This document shows positions 24,145 to 34,764 of a DNA stretch of 64,000 bases, piece by piece. How positions within the stretch are numbered: the stretch's first letter is position 1; every line of letters starts with the position of its first letter. Made by a program: the position numbers and the translations under genes. The stretch comes from Catenaria anguillulae PL171 (lineage: Eukaryota; Blastocladiomycota; Blastocladiomycetes; Blastocladiales; Catenariaceae), in the NCBI GenBank assembly GCA_002102555.1, contig MCFL01000003.1, positions 868,001-932,000 of the forward strand, in the 5' to 3' direction. The notes below the pieces were generated by a model that ran no database searches, was not told the origin of the DNA, and saw nothing but the letters and a program-made list of their open reading frames with translations.

Positions 24145-26573
24145 ATGTTTCAGCTCACAGCTCTACCCGCGTCGTGGACTGCAGGCGACCGTATTTCCCT
24201 GCCCGCAGCGATTTTGGAGTCACTGCACACATCATCGTACGAACAGGCCCAACTGCTCACTTTCGAGGTCCAAATCAACCCAACCGACCCAAACTACAAT
24301 CCTGCAAGCACCCGCAAGCTCGCCGTGGGTGTCCGCGACTTTGCCTCGTGCCCAAACGACGCCACCGTGCTGATCCCACCACATCTGCTTGCTTACCTCA
24401 TCCACTCCGACTCTGACGTGGCACCCTCTGCCCTCTCTGTCACACTGACGCCCACGACGCTTCCGAAAGCAACAAGCATTTCGCTGCGCCCCTCCAATGC
24501 CGCATACCAATCCATCCCGGACCTGCGCGCCGTCCTCGAATCGCACTTGCGTGCCAATTACACGGTCCTCACGCAGGGCACTTCGGTCGCTTTGTCCACG
24601 TTTGTGCCTGCGACACTCGAAATGGCCGACCTCACATTTGTTGTGGAACAAGTCAAACCCAACTGGGCAGCGACCGTCGTCAACACGGACGTTGAAGTCA
24701 CTGTGCTGCCCGTGACGGACGACACGCAGGAGCTGACGCGCTTGACGGACGAGTACAAGCGCGAGGTGGCTCGAAATGCGCCCGTGGTCGTTCCGCACAT
24801 GGTACCCGTCATGGCGCCCGTGCGTGTCGGACATGCACAGTGTTTTTCGATCAAGGATGTTGTTGGGTTTTCCCCCAGTGTACCGGCCACTCGGCCCGTA
24901 TGGTTGCGGGTCGAGTCGACGATCATGGATCATGCCAAGGTGGATTCCGGCTTGTATTTCCATCCATTCATTCGACCGTCGATTCTCGACAATTGGGCAA
25001 TGTCAGTGCGCGGCGTGCATGCACACAGGGCGGTTGTCGTCGATGTACAAGCAGCTGTTCAGTCTGCGGATTGGAGCGACATGTTTGTGATGGTGGAAGT
25101 GATGCCGCTGCGGGATTCCGATGGGAATGTGTTGTTTGGCGAGGAGGAGGGCAAGGAACCCGTGGCCAAAGTTGAAGTGAAGTGGGAGGTGCGATGCGGC
25201 GAGATTCCCGACGAATGGGTGGCCGAGGCCATGGCGACCGAAGATGGTGGCGTTGAAGAGGCAGATTCCGAAGGAACAAGTGGGCGCGGTGGAGTGACGA
25301 GTTGGAAACAGAGGGCAAGGTGCAGTGCAACATTTGCTCATCTTGTACGTCTGTCATTCAATGTTCGAAACAGTATTTGTAGTGACATTGACTAACAACG
25401 GATCTACTGCGTGTTCGTGTGTACTAGGGGTGTCACCATCCTCGCTCACCCTGCACCAGCTGCACTGTGCTCGTAACACGACCAAATGCACGACCTGCTC
25501 TGCGCCCCTCCCCCGCCCGCTCGCTCCCTACCACATCCACTGCCGCTCGTGCCCAACCTGTCTACGGCTCCTGGTGCCGCCCACAAACACACCCTACTCA
25601 CACACCCAACCTCCTCACCGCTCACTTGCCCCTCATGCTCAGCGGAAACCTTTCCGACGCGCTTGCGCTCGCCGCCCACCGTAGAACTCACTGCCCTGCG
25701 CGCATCCACTTTTGCCGCTTTTGCCTGACGCACACGCCCGCCGACGGCGGCGTCGTGTCCCCTGCCCACCGCCTGTCGGGTCTGTTGACGCCCCACCAAG
25801 TCGCATGCGCTGCGCGCACTGTCGACTGCTTCCAGTGCGGCAAACCAGTCACGCGCCGCGATGTGGCCGTGCACATGGCCGTGCACAAGCGCGAAAGGGA
25901 GAATCGACCTGTGCCTTGCGTGCCGTGTGCAAACCGGGGTGTGGCCGGATTGTTGGGAGGAGTGAAGTGAGAGGGAAATGGGGATTGTGTGCACGTGCTA
26001 CTCGCCACTGTACTCGTCCGCGCGCCAGAGCCGGGCAAGACCGAGACGCAGGTGAGATGCAGCGGGTGGTGCATCGGTATTTCAGGCAGGCGACCAATGG
26101 GTGTGGCGCGAGAGGGTGTCGGAACGCTTACTGCAAGACGGGGAAACTTGTGATGGTGGCGGCATCAGCGGGGCGGCCATGGGAGGTGGGTTCAAGGCCA
26201 CAGATCCAACGGGTGTGGCGGTCGAGTGTTTTGAGCTGGCCAAGAAGCTGGTGAGTGGAGGTGGTGGGGAAGCGTGGTTCTGTGTGCCTGCTGGTGGAAG
26301 GGCAGAATTGAGGCGAGAGGTTGCCGAAGAGGTGAGTGCGCACACGGGTGGGTCACTGGGTGGACGCTGTGGGCAGCTTGGCAAGTTGAGGGCAAGGTGT
26401 TTGGCGACCATGGTGACGAGTCGGCCGATGACGACGACGAGGAGGACGCCAAACAAGGTGACAAGATGCAAGTGGATCATGGGGCGGTCAGTGGTCTGAG
26501 AGAGGAGAAGCGGATCGAGTGGGCGACTAGAACGGTCGAGTGGTTGATGGCCAATGCACCAGCACCCAAGTGA
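24145..26573 (+). CDS. UFD1-domain protein with C-terminal zinc fingers; frame broken many times
   Basis: Fungal-type UFD1-fold protein; the family resembles the Cdc48 cofactor Ufd1 but carries zinc fingers and a C-terminal UBA-like tail. Exon 1 is 24145-25344 and exon 2 starts at 25428 (83-nt intron, GTACGT...TAG with a CTAAC branch site), joining QCNICSS to WVSPSSLTLHQLHC. UFD1 signature: ATSISLRPSNAAYQSIPDL, then VLESHLRANYTVLTQG. Zinc-finger motifs continue in order but in changing frames: KCTTCSAPLPRPLAPYHIHC; LTCPSCSAETFPTR; THCPARIHFCRFC; VDCFQCGKPVTRRDVAVHMA; VCKPGCGRIVG; YFRQATNGCGARGCRNAYC; DPTGVAVECFELAKKL; EWATRTVEWLMANAPAPK. At least seven single-base shifts are needed (near 25285, 25553, 25660, 25925, 25990-26050, 26170, 26346). 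Either the assembly is poor here or the gene is a young pseudogene. Confidence 0.75.
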
Positions 26574-27317
26574 GGAGCTCACGTTTTCACTCATTGTGTG
26601 TTATTCTCAGCATAGTATATGTTGTGAATAGTTGTGCGTGCAATAGCATTTTGGTGCTGTTCATCCTTGAAAAAGATATTTGCGCGTGCCGTGCCGGCGT
26701 GGTGGTCGTCTCCAATTGCAGTCTTCATAACATTCGGGCATGTCCTGAACCATATCATTCCGTCGATAATCTGCTCTTCCATTAACCAAAGCAAGTGTAT
26801 CAATGTGAATATGCGGCCTTGAAGCGGAATCGCGTCCGCTCTGTTTGCACCTGCCAGACACGTCATTTCTGCTCGTGTCAAACCAACCGTTCGTCCAAAA
26901 ACAGAGAGAGATCACTTGGCTCCATTCACGATCAGTTTTGCTTTCCACACTGGAATTCACACGGAAAACCGTCAAAAATCGCGGTGCGACCAATCGGCCG
27001 GTTAGGTCAGATGCTCGCTCGCGCCACAACCACCTCAATATCTCGCAAGATCGAGCTGGCAACGTGATCTTTTTAGCCTGTTGGTTCGCTCGCAGATCGG
27101 GTTGGCTAACCTTACGTCTCCCGCTTTCTGACATGTGAATTAAGGTAAAAGTGTCAATCCCTGCGTCCGTACAAATATCGAGAGACCTCCCCACGTTCCC
27201 GACTTGGATTGTCTCCTTGAAGTGACTGCGAGACAAATCCCAAAAATATCTTCGATTCCTCCGTTTCCAAACTCAAAAATCCTCTCACCTCACTTCGCCC
27301 TCATTCTTGTTTCGACC
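26574..27317. other. Intergenic; 5' end of the left inverted-duplication arm
   Basis: No convincing gene. From about 26800 the sequence matches, in inverted orientation, 54600-55200. Conservation right up to the ATG of the next gene suggests a duplicated promoter and 5' UTR. Confidence 0.5.
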
Positions 27318-27420
27318 ATGGCCCCCGTTACCATTGCCTCGTCCACCTCCGTCTCGGTTGCCACGTACGCCGACCACATGAACCAGTACCAGTCTGGAGT
27401 CAACGACCAGCCAAATTACC
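26800..27420 (+). repeat. Inverted-duplication arm A, segment 1 (promoter plus gene start)
   Basis: Plus-strand sequence here is closely similar to the reverse complement of about 54590-55200. Shared blocks include GATCACTTGGCTCCATTCAC-like sequence near 26914, the CGCAAGATCGAGCTGGCAAC block near 27045 and GACTTGGATTGTCTCCTTGA near 27201, then the start codon and first ~30 codons of the gene. Judged by eye; borders approximate. Confidence 0.8.
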
Positions 27421-28055
27421 TCCAATACGTTTCACCTACGATTCCCACGCCAACCATGGACATGGATAAGCGCCACTATTTTCTCAAGACGTGCCGCGCC
27501 CATTGGTTGACCAAGCGCCAACTCACGCTCATTCCCTTCCACGGGTTCCACGTTGCCGGCACGTCGCACGTCGAGGTCGCAGCGATGCGTGAGGCCGAGT
27601 ACGAGGCATACAGGGCCTCCGTTGCCGCGACCACCGATGCCCCCCTCGCTCCCGTGCCCGCTCCCACTGCACCCACAAGTCCCATGTTCGACACTGCCTC
27701 GATCGTGTCCGACTCGTCCGATGCGACACTGGTCAACTATTCCGAACCCACCGATGCCCAGCCCTCCGCGATTGAAGCCCCAAGTTGCCATGAGCCCCCC
27801 GCAAAAGAAGAAGAGGAGGTGCCCGCCGGCCGCGAATCCGACCAAGAGGAACCTCAGATACTGTTGCCCGTCGACAAGTGTGCGCTTCCGTCTCTGGCCA
27901 AGGGCGGTCCCGTGTTCCAGCTGCCAAGCCGATTGGCCGATGAGCTTGTCCGTGCGCGGCAGCATGCCTTACAGAGGCAGAAGCGCAGGAGCGAGGGCAT
28001 GGGTGGAAAGGTGAAGCGATTTTTCTCTCGTCTTTTGGCCGTGCATTGCCAATGA
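27318..28055 (+). CDS. Unrecognised 245-aa protein, founding member of a local duplicated family
   Basis: Single exon from ATG 27318. It shares three features with the gene at 53863-54678 on the other arm: an N-terminal block (MAPVT.ASSTSVSVA, then ADH.N...SG.ND), a central motif R.HW[IL]T...LT (here CRAHWLTKRQLTLIP) and a basic amphipathic C-terminal helix (KVKRFFSRLLA here, RVKKLFGRLFA there). Between them lie a GFHVAGTSHVEVAAMREAEY segment and a Pro/Glu/Ser-rich acidic linker. No signal peptide or membrane span. The conserved basic C-terminal helix could contact membranes or nucleic acid, but that is speculation. I know no named family that fits. Confidence 0.6.
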   Translation: MAPVTIASSTSVSVATYADHMNQYQSGVNDQPNYLQYVSPTIPTPTMDMDKRHYFLKTCRAHWLTKRQLTLIPFHGFHVAGTSHVEVAAMREAEYEAYRASVAATTDAPLAPVPAPTAPTSPMFDTASIVSDSSDATLVNYSEPTDAQPSAIEAPSCHEPPAKEEEEVPAGRESDQEEPQILLPVDKCALPSLAKGGPVFQLPSRLADELVRARQHALQRQKRRSEGMGGKVKRFFSRLLAVHCQ

Positions 28056-28620
28056 TAGGGGTATTTCTGTTTTCCTTTACTTTCCACCATCTTTGATTCC
28101 TATCTTATTCATCGTCTCTATCGACAAGTCGAGTTTAAACACCAAGCGCCGGAACAGTCTCTTGAGGTGTACGGGCAGCACAAGTCCAATCTCACCTCAC
28201 CGTCGTCCGCCGTGGTTGATTCGCAGGCTCCCATCCGACATCCATTCATGGCCCTGTCCTTGGGAATCTCCAGTCTTCCGACACATTTGACTACACCGCC
28301 AACACCTCGTGTGCTCGACATTCAACCTCTGGCCTTGGCCTCGGCCCGTTGACGCCCTGGCTGGATCACCGTTGGCCGTCTGCGCTGACAATTTGAGTCC
28401 CAACGCGGTTTAGCGCCAGTTCGTCGCCGTGACCAAGTTCTGGAGAAAGCCGTCAGTACACAGCAGGGCAACCCCGTGACGCCAGGAATTTCGAGGATCA
28501 TGTTCCCCAATTGTTGCACTGCATCACTGCATCATCTGGTCCTGTCCTGTCCCGAGACATTTCCACTTGACCAAATATGTTGGTGCGCCGCAAGTTGCTC
28601 GCTGTTCAACCCGTCAATCC
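28056..28620. other. Degenerate intergenic region in arm A
   Basis: Contains a short relic near 28145-28185 reading KRRNSLLRCTGS on the plus strand, which matches CFRNLLLRCTGSS at 30270-30310. The rest has no assignable content. Confidence 0.4.
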
Positions 28621-28624
28621 ACAA

Positions 28625-29010
28625 CACGACACCATGGCACTCTCGTCGACAATAACATCATCTGTCGCAGCTCGCGGCGTCCAGGTAAACGTTCATGTCG
28701 CCGTCTCCCATATGAACGCTTGCGGCACAGGCATTAACGGCGTCGTCGAACGACACGCTCGTCGTCCTGGATCCCACGCTCGCGGCCGCCAACAAACCGG
28801 CGTCAGACACTGCCGTTGGCTGGCTATCAACGACGCGTGGATTGCGGGTGGCCCAGTCCCTGTCCCCGCTCTACCGCACGGCAGTGAAGGCCAAGAAGCG
28901 GGACTCTATGGCGCGTCAAGAAGTTGTTTGCGCGTTTCTTTGCGCCACCATCTCGTCCTTTCTGTCTTTGATTGTTGCCGCTTCCTTTCCCTCAATAGTT
29001 GATTTCCGCT
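28625..29010 (+). pseudogene. Truncated relic of the family member on the other arm
   Basis: The plus strand retains, in broken frames, the coding signals of the 53863-54678 gene: an ATGGC start region near 28634, a VAVSHMNACGTGING segment (compare VAVAHANAHGTGIND), then NDAWIAGGPVPVPAL (compare NDTWIAGGPVPVPAT) and the shifted remains of the C-terminal helix. The central R.HWIT motif and coiled coil are missing, so a deletion removed the middle. Confidence 0.6.
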
Positions 29011-30340
29011 CTTGCTTTCCCTCGTTCCCCGTTAGTTAAGTTGTAGGTTAAAGTTCCATTTCTCTCTCGAACCCGTTTTTTTCGTCCTCCAGTTCATGTT
29101 GGTGTGTCGCAAGCAGATCTTCTCTGCAGTTCCATTTTTCCCTCCGTTCTTACTTGAACATCAAGTTAGTTGTAGTAACTTGACTTGCATAATATGCAAC
29201 CCAGCGACAATCATTGTGCCTCTGCCTCGTTTTTTTTTGTTTCTGGGCACCTGAGCTCAACTCATTCAAAACAAACCGGTGATGGAGGAATGACGCGAAC
29301 TGACATTGGCCAGCGATGGGATTCACGGCCATGTCGCCGCGGATATGCAATCATGACACAGTGCAGCAAAAACCTCACACAATGCACCATGCTTTCGAAT
29401 GCCCGCTTGCGCTCGCTCTCAAGGCCGCTGCAACCGCGCGTCCCTCGACATCGCCATCGCCGCGTCTGCCGCGTCTCGCGTCAATCTGGTCCAGTTGAGT
29501 CTGCATTCACCGCATCTCCCGGAATGGGGCGCCGCTGACTGGGGATGGAAGGAATCGGCATGTATGCCGTCGTACATACTCGTTTCGTGTCGGTGCCATA
29601 TCATAGATATGCTTCCAGCGTCGGGCAGGCTCGACGTTAATGAGCTGTTGAGCAAGTGCGGATCGCTCCAATCCCATCTTTCCTCGTCGAGTCTCATCAT
29701 CTGAGTCCACACACTATTTCGGATCCTATTGCAATTTGGACGGCCGCATCAAAATGTCAAGTGTCATGGGGCGCTGGCATCGTCTCACCGAATGCCGCCA
29801 CACTCAACTCATCTACCTCTCCAATCGTGCCATGGACACCCATTCAAAATTTCAGGATGCTGGACGCCATTCTCGTTTCGGGCTTGCAGCTCGTCCCAGA
29901 TGGCAGTGACGGCCCATGGTGCGGAAGAGTCGCGTTCGCACTGAACGTTGTCAGCGTCAATGCCCCGCGACCAATGACTCCCATCTTGCCAGACCCTCAT
30001 GTGCGCAGTCTCGAATTCCAACACACGCGGCATTTATGATTGGCCCGAGGTTCACTTCCCCTCGCCGCCACGCAATCGTGAATCGAAACCGTCGGAAATG
30101 AGTACCAATACCTTCCGTTTCGTGTCGCCGTCTGTGCTCTCCGTGCCCGCAACTACACAAGTCCGTCATGAACGCATCCACAATAACCTCAAGCCCGGGC
30201 GCTCTTGCAAAAGCACGGTATCACTCAATGCCAAGCACTCCGCCGACTCCCGCAACGCACTCTTGACCCAGCGCATTATCGTCTTTGTTTCCGGAACCTT
30301 CTCTTGAGGTGTACCGGCAGCTCGAAAGCCGATCGACCGA
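28780..30340 (+). repeat. Inverted-duplication arm A, segment 2
   Basis: Collinear with the reverse complement of about 52420-54060. Matches include the 3' half and 3' UTR of the relic gene (GTAGGTTAAAGTTCCATTTC versus 53780 region), CAATCATGAC.CAGTGCAGC near 29350, TGCACCATGCTTTCGA near 29385 and CACTCCGCCGACTCCCGCAA near 30237. One frame in the match (ALRRLPQ.T.D.A.YR..FR) is conserved between arms, so a second gene may once have been here. Confidence 0.75.
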
Positions 30341-31680
30341 GCTGTCGACCGCCGCGGTTCGCCTCCTTTCAACCAAGGCTGCTGTATCCGTTCGCGGCCG
30401 CGGTCTGTTACCGATCAACATCTCCAAGTATCCGCGTGTTCCTCCCTCACGGCTGGCATGGTGCTGAACCCCAAGCTGTTTGAAACCAACGTACGACGCT
30501 GATGCTGAGGCGAGCGCAGCCGCGGCCCGGGCCCACCCAATCATCGAACCTCAAGTGCGCAAGTCGAATGCACCCTGAATGGCCAATCCCTCCCGAAACT
30601 GACGCACTTTTGGCACCGCGCCTCTTCAGAGACGCCAACGTCGAATGTACACGTTCCGTGTGGGCTCGACTGCCGCATCGCTCATCCGGCTTCGCCGTTG
30701 GCTTGACAGCCAACCTCCCCGCTCGAAGGTCCAAAGCGGATCTTCATGGCCGACAGATCTCTTGGCCCGCGTAGCGAGCCGTGACATGATCAACACGACC
30801 ACGAAGTATTGGATCCCATCCACGGCCCAGGCGTCAAGGCAGTTCAACGACTTCTACAACTGGTCTATGTTCAAGACGTATGTTAACCCTGCTCACCTTT
30901 ACTCGATGGACTGTGTTCTCATACGCAACCGCTCGCAACCGACAGCATTGACGATCAACCCGCGGTGCCGACAGGTACGCTTACCGACACGTCCCACGAG
31001 GCGGCGGCACGGCCGTCAACGACGACGCTTGCCTTGTCTTTGTCCATTCTCCAACTTCACACAAGTCGGTCACTCATGCAACCCGCCCGCCCAACGGTCG
31101 AGTCACAAATCAAGTCCAAGTAGACCCGACAAGCCCTCGGAAAAGCCGCCAACCAGCTGCCTCGGCCCTCGCCAGCTTGGAAATCAAGACACCGTTGGCG
31201 CACGCCCGGCCTCGGTTCTTTCCCTTGCGCTCCCGCTTTGCCGGTTCCTTGCCGCCATCGCCCACACAAACGCATTTGCACGATGCGGCCCCCATCATAG
31301 CATCACTACCAAGATCACGCAGGGTGGCAAAAAGGACGAGCCGCTGTTGCGCCGCACAAAGTGTCTCACTCCATCTGCCTCGCCCCCTTTCTTCCAGTAT
31401 CGACTGTGCATGCGTATGTCTGAAAAGAAATATCAGCCCGAAAGCAATCAATCCAAGGCAATCCTTTCCTCACGCCACATTCGCATCGGTCCCTACTGAG
31501 ACCAACCAATTGTCCAGTCCACTGCAATACCCGCCCCTTTTTTCGCCCCGTCTACGACGCAGTCGTGCCGGGTTCCCAGACCAACACCGACACATCAACT
31601 TCTCAGCTTGCTCTTGAGACCAGTACCACACCCCAAGTGAATTACCGCCTGCCCATTCTACTTTGCAGCTCGCCTCCATG
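30341..31680. other. No assignable gene in arm A
   Basis: Several frames of 60-280 codons exist, but composition is random-looking, no motif is recognised and the frames do not persist. Probably decayed duplicated sequence. Confidence 0.4.
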
Positions 31681-32400
31681 GACCACTCATTTTTCGCATA
31701 CCAACCGAATCGCCAGAACATCACCAACATAGCCTCACTTGCTCCAATTGCCTCTCACACCCATATGGTCCCAGTTCTTCATACCGTCGCCCACATCCCA
31801 ACGCCCACGGAAACGGCGTCAACGACCCCATCAAACATGCCCACCAACCCGTCCCCGACCACCAGCAAAAATGACGAGTCCGCTCCTGCGCCGCGCAAAG
31901 TGGCTCGCTGCCCGCCGCGGGCATTGGATCACCGAGTCGGAGTTGACGCACTACTCGAGGTACAGGTAGTGGCCCGCGCTTTAGCCGTGGGCTGCTTATG
32001 CGCGGGCGGATTGTCACGTTTGAGGCCGCGCGAGCAAAGATGCAGCCAGAGGTTGCAGCATTGGAAGGGGCGGCGGCTGCCAAGCATGCGCGCAAAGAGG
32101 CGGCGGAGAGGGCGGCGCAAGCCAAGCGCGAGGCAGAGGAGGTGGCGGCGACTTTGGCGGCCATGGATCGTGCCATGCATCGCGTTGTTGGGGCAGTGGC
32201 GGAGTGGGTGCGTGAGGAGGAGGCCATGGAAATGAGGCGGTCGCGGTGGCGCAAGGCGATGTGGGCAGGATGTGAGCCAAGTTGGAGGATGAGACATCGG
32301 TCCTTGGCCCGCTCGTCGGGCAAGCAAAGAAGGCGGTCGAGCAGATGCAGCAGTACTATCAGCGACTCAAAACGGCAACTTGGTTGCGTTGTTCGGACAT
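31681..32400 (+). pseudogene. Decayed family member with R.HWIT motif and coiled coil
   Basis: In shifting plus-strand frames this reads KWLAARRGHWITESELTHYS, then LMRGRIVTFEAARAKMQPEV and an Ala/Glu/Lys-rich helix ending AKREAEEVAATLA. This matches the intact gene at 53863-54678 (KWLAARRGHWITESELTHHS, LMRGRTVVFEAARKKKQAEV, AKREAEELAATLA). Frame changes near 31910 and 31990 break it, and no intact N- or C-terminus remains. Confidence 0.65.
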
Positions 32401-32439
32401 TGAGTTCGTCACTTGGCCCCTAACCTTATTTTGTCCACA

Positions 32440-32900
32440 ACCAATTCAACCTTGGTCCCCATCACCCTTGCGTCGTCCACCTCCGTCTCGGTTGCCACGC
32501 ACACCGACCACATCAACCAGCACAATTCCGGTATCAATGACCAACCAAAGTACCTCAAGTACACTGAACCCACGATTCCCACACCAACAAGGTCCTCGAG
32601 GAGCGCCGCTTCACGTTGCAGACCCGCCGCGCCCATTAGTTCACCCGCACCAACCTCATCCAAATCTCAGTGCGTGGCTTCATTGTCGAGGGCACGGTCG
32701 TCGTGGCCGTCAAGACCACGCACAAGGCACACATCCACCGGTCACGTCGTCCCGCTTTGGTCGGCTGGCCGTCAAGTCAAGAAAACCGGCGTCTGTGGCG
32801 ACGCTGTCTGGCCAGCTTGCCTGGTATCAAGCAGGAGATTGTCAAGACTGAAGAGCCGCTCCACAAGACTTTGCGAGCAAGGAACATCCGGCCAGGGCAA
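32440..32900 (+). pseudogene. Decayed copy of the 27318 gene with a nonsense codon in the HW motif
   Basis: The plus strand carries the family N-terminus (SSTSVSVATHTDHINQHNSG) and, after a frame change near 32590, ERRFTLQTRRAH, a TAG, then FTRTNLIQISVRGFIVEGT. The TAG falls where the 27318 gene has the conserved Trp of R.HWLT, consistent with a TGG to TAG change. The reading frame beyond is degenerate. Confidence 0.6.
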
Positions 32901-33122
32901 CGCGAGCCGTGGCGGTTAATGGGTGACCATTGGCACGATTGATCGTTTTTGTTCACAGGCGTAGGTGGGCCTGATCCATTATATTCCATTTCATTTCTTT
33001 TTTTCTGCTATCCATTCCCACCCTTTTCGTGAAGCAAATGTATGGAAATACAACACAAATTGCAACAATGCAACTCAACGAGCATCTGCGTGCACATGCA
33101 TGCAAGTATTTCCCGCCTCAAC

Positions 33123-34254
33123 TTAACTCGGTGGCAATGCAGCCGCATCCATGGCCTCGCCAATCTCTTCTGCATCGTCCACCTCCGACTCGTAAACACC
33201 ACTAATGGGCGTGCGTGTCATTGCCATGCCACCCGATCGTGCCACTTCAATCAAACCAAACGGATGGAGCAACTACAAAAGAAACCAGAAAATCGAGAAA
33301 TCGTGAGCGTCAAATATTCAAACACGTGCGTCAAACAATGGAAAAATGTACATTGATAAACGCCTCAACCCTCTCTGGTTTGGCGCACAATTCGACCACG
33401 GCCGTTTCACTCGACACATCCACGACCTTTGCGCCAAACAAGTGGGTGAGGCGCGTGATACTGCCGAGCTGTTCCTGGGTCGCCAGCAAAATGGCGTCTG
33501 CTTCGGCAATCTTGTGGGCGCGGTCGAGCGGATGCGATGTTGGCGAAGCAGCGTCGTGCTCTTGCTCGCGTTGCATTTCCAGCTCGTGCAGCTGGTCGGA
33601 AACAGAGAGCGGGACAAGGCTGACTTTGGCGAGGAGCATTTCGCGCTGGATGAGTTTGGCGTGCGTGTAGTCTGTGAAAGGTGTTCCTGTCAGCCCAGTG
33701 CGCAAACACGTTGGAAGCAAAATTTCTGTATACATACCGAGCACGGCCCACACGGGCACAAGATCCTCCAACTGCTTCTTTGCCTGATCCACCACCTCGT
33801 CCCTCCCCTTGAGCACAATGGTCATGCGACTCAAATCCTTGACATCGGTCTTGCTCACGACGAGCGAATCAATATTAAATCCACGGGCGGCCAAAATGCC
33901 CGACACGCGCGAAAGCACGCCTGGCTCGTCCGTCACAAGGCAGTTGAGCACATGGCGCTGGGGCGGCGGGCCGGCAGCACGCGGTGTGTTGTACAGGATG
34001 TTGGACACGGCCTCGTCGAGCGACGGGGGTGGCAGTTTGAGGGCGGTGGCGGCGCGGTGCGGCAGGCGCGCAAAGCGGTGGTGGTTTGGGTTCGAGTTGG
34101 GCGGCGTCAGGTGGGTGCGCGAGGTGGAGAGGGGACGGGTGGCGATGGATGGGCACCGATGGGCGGCAGCCACTGGAGTGATCACGGTTGTGCCGAGGCC
34201 GAGGCGGCGGGTGAGGGCGATGGTGGCCGTGGCGGGTGTGCGTAGCATGAGCAT
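33123..34254 (-). CDS. ILV6: Acetolactate synthase regulatory (small) subunit, mitochondrial
   Basis: Activates the catalytic subunit Ilv2 and confers valine feedback inhibition on the first common step of branched-chain amino-acid synthesis, in mitochondria. Exons 34254-33738, 33671-33352, 33272-33123, predicting 328 aa; introns of 66 nt (GTATGT) and 79 nt (GTACAT). A presequence (residues 1-50, Arg/Thr/Ser-rich) is followed by the ACT domain (RHVLNCLVTDEPGVLSRVSG, ILAARGFNIDSLVV), the hallmark QLEDLVPVWAVLDY spanning intron 1, and the C-terminal domain (IQREMLLAKVSLVP; LTHLFGAKVVDVS) ending AFINLLHPFGLIEVARSGG plus an acidic tail. Length matches fungal Ilv6. Divergent from the DUF829 cluster. 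Confidence 0.95.
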
Positions 34255-34258
34255 GGTG

Positions 34259-34271
34259 GTGTGTGTGTGTG
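34259..34271. repeat. (GT)n microsatellite in the ILV6 5' leader
   Basis: A run of about six GT units lies immediately upstream of the ILV6 start codon (it reads as AC repeats on the coding strand). Confidence 0.8.
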
Positions 34272-34764
34272 CTTTGGGTATGTACGGGTGTGACTTGAGT
34301 TCTGAAGGTCGGCGCGATGGAATCAAGACGGAAACGGGGCCGATTTCCTTGATTTATACGTCGGCCTCACCAAGATCAAGACAAGACCAATTATTTGTCA
34401 CGCGCTCAATTTCGTCGAGTCACGCGTCACGCGAAGGTTGACAAGGAGCCAAAAGGGGGCGGTGATTGGCTGGGAGTCACGTGCATTGATTGGCATGCGC
34501 AACTTGAAAAACACCAAAGAGCGAGACAGATGATTGCATCACTCACTTCGCAAGTGTGTGTCAGCCTTCTTCCCGTGAGACATGCCATTTTTTGGCCCCA
34601 ACAATTTTTCCTTTTCGACCAAGATACTTAATGCCCAGGAAAACATGGACGTGCACTTGCTGAAATGCCCTTGGCCCCCCTCCTCAACGTCACCCGCCGC
34701 GGACCCCGCTACTCATCCCGAGCTCCCTCTCTCGACTTGGCACCATCACGCACATTCAGCAGCC

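Noticed and set aside
26661-27236. 191-codon minus-strand open frame
   Set aside because: Sits in the duplicated promoter segment; the matching segment in arm B (54600-55200) does not keep the same frame in a consistent way and no motif is seen.
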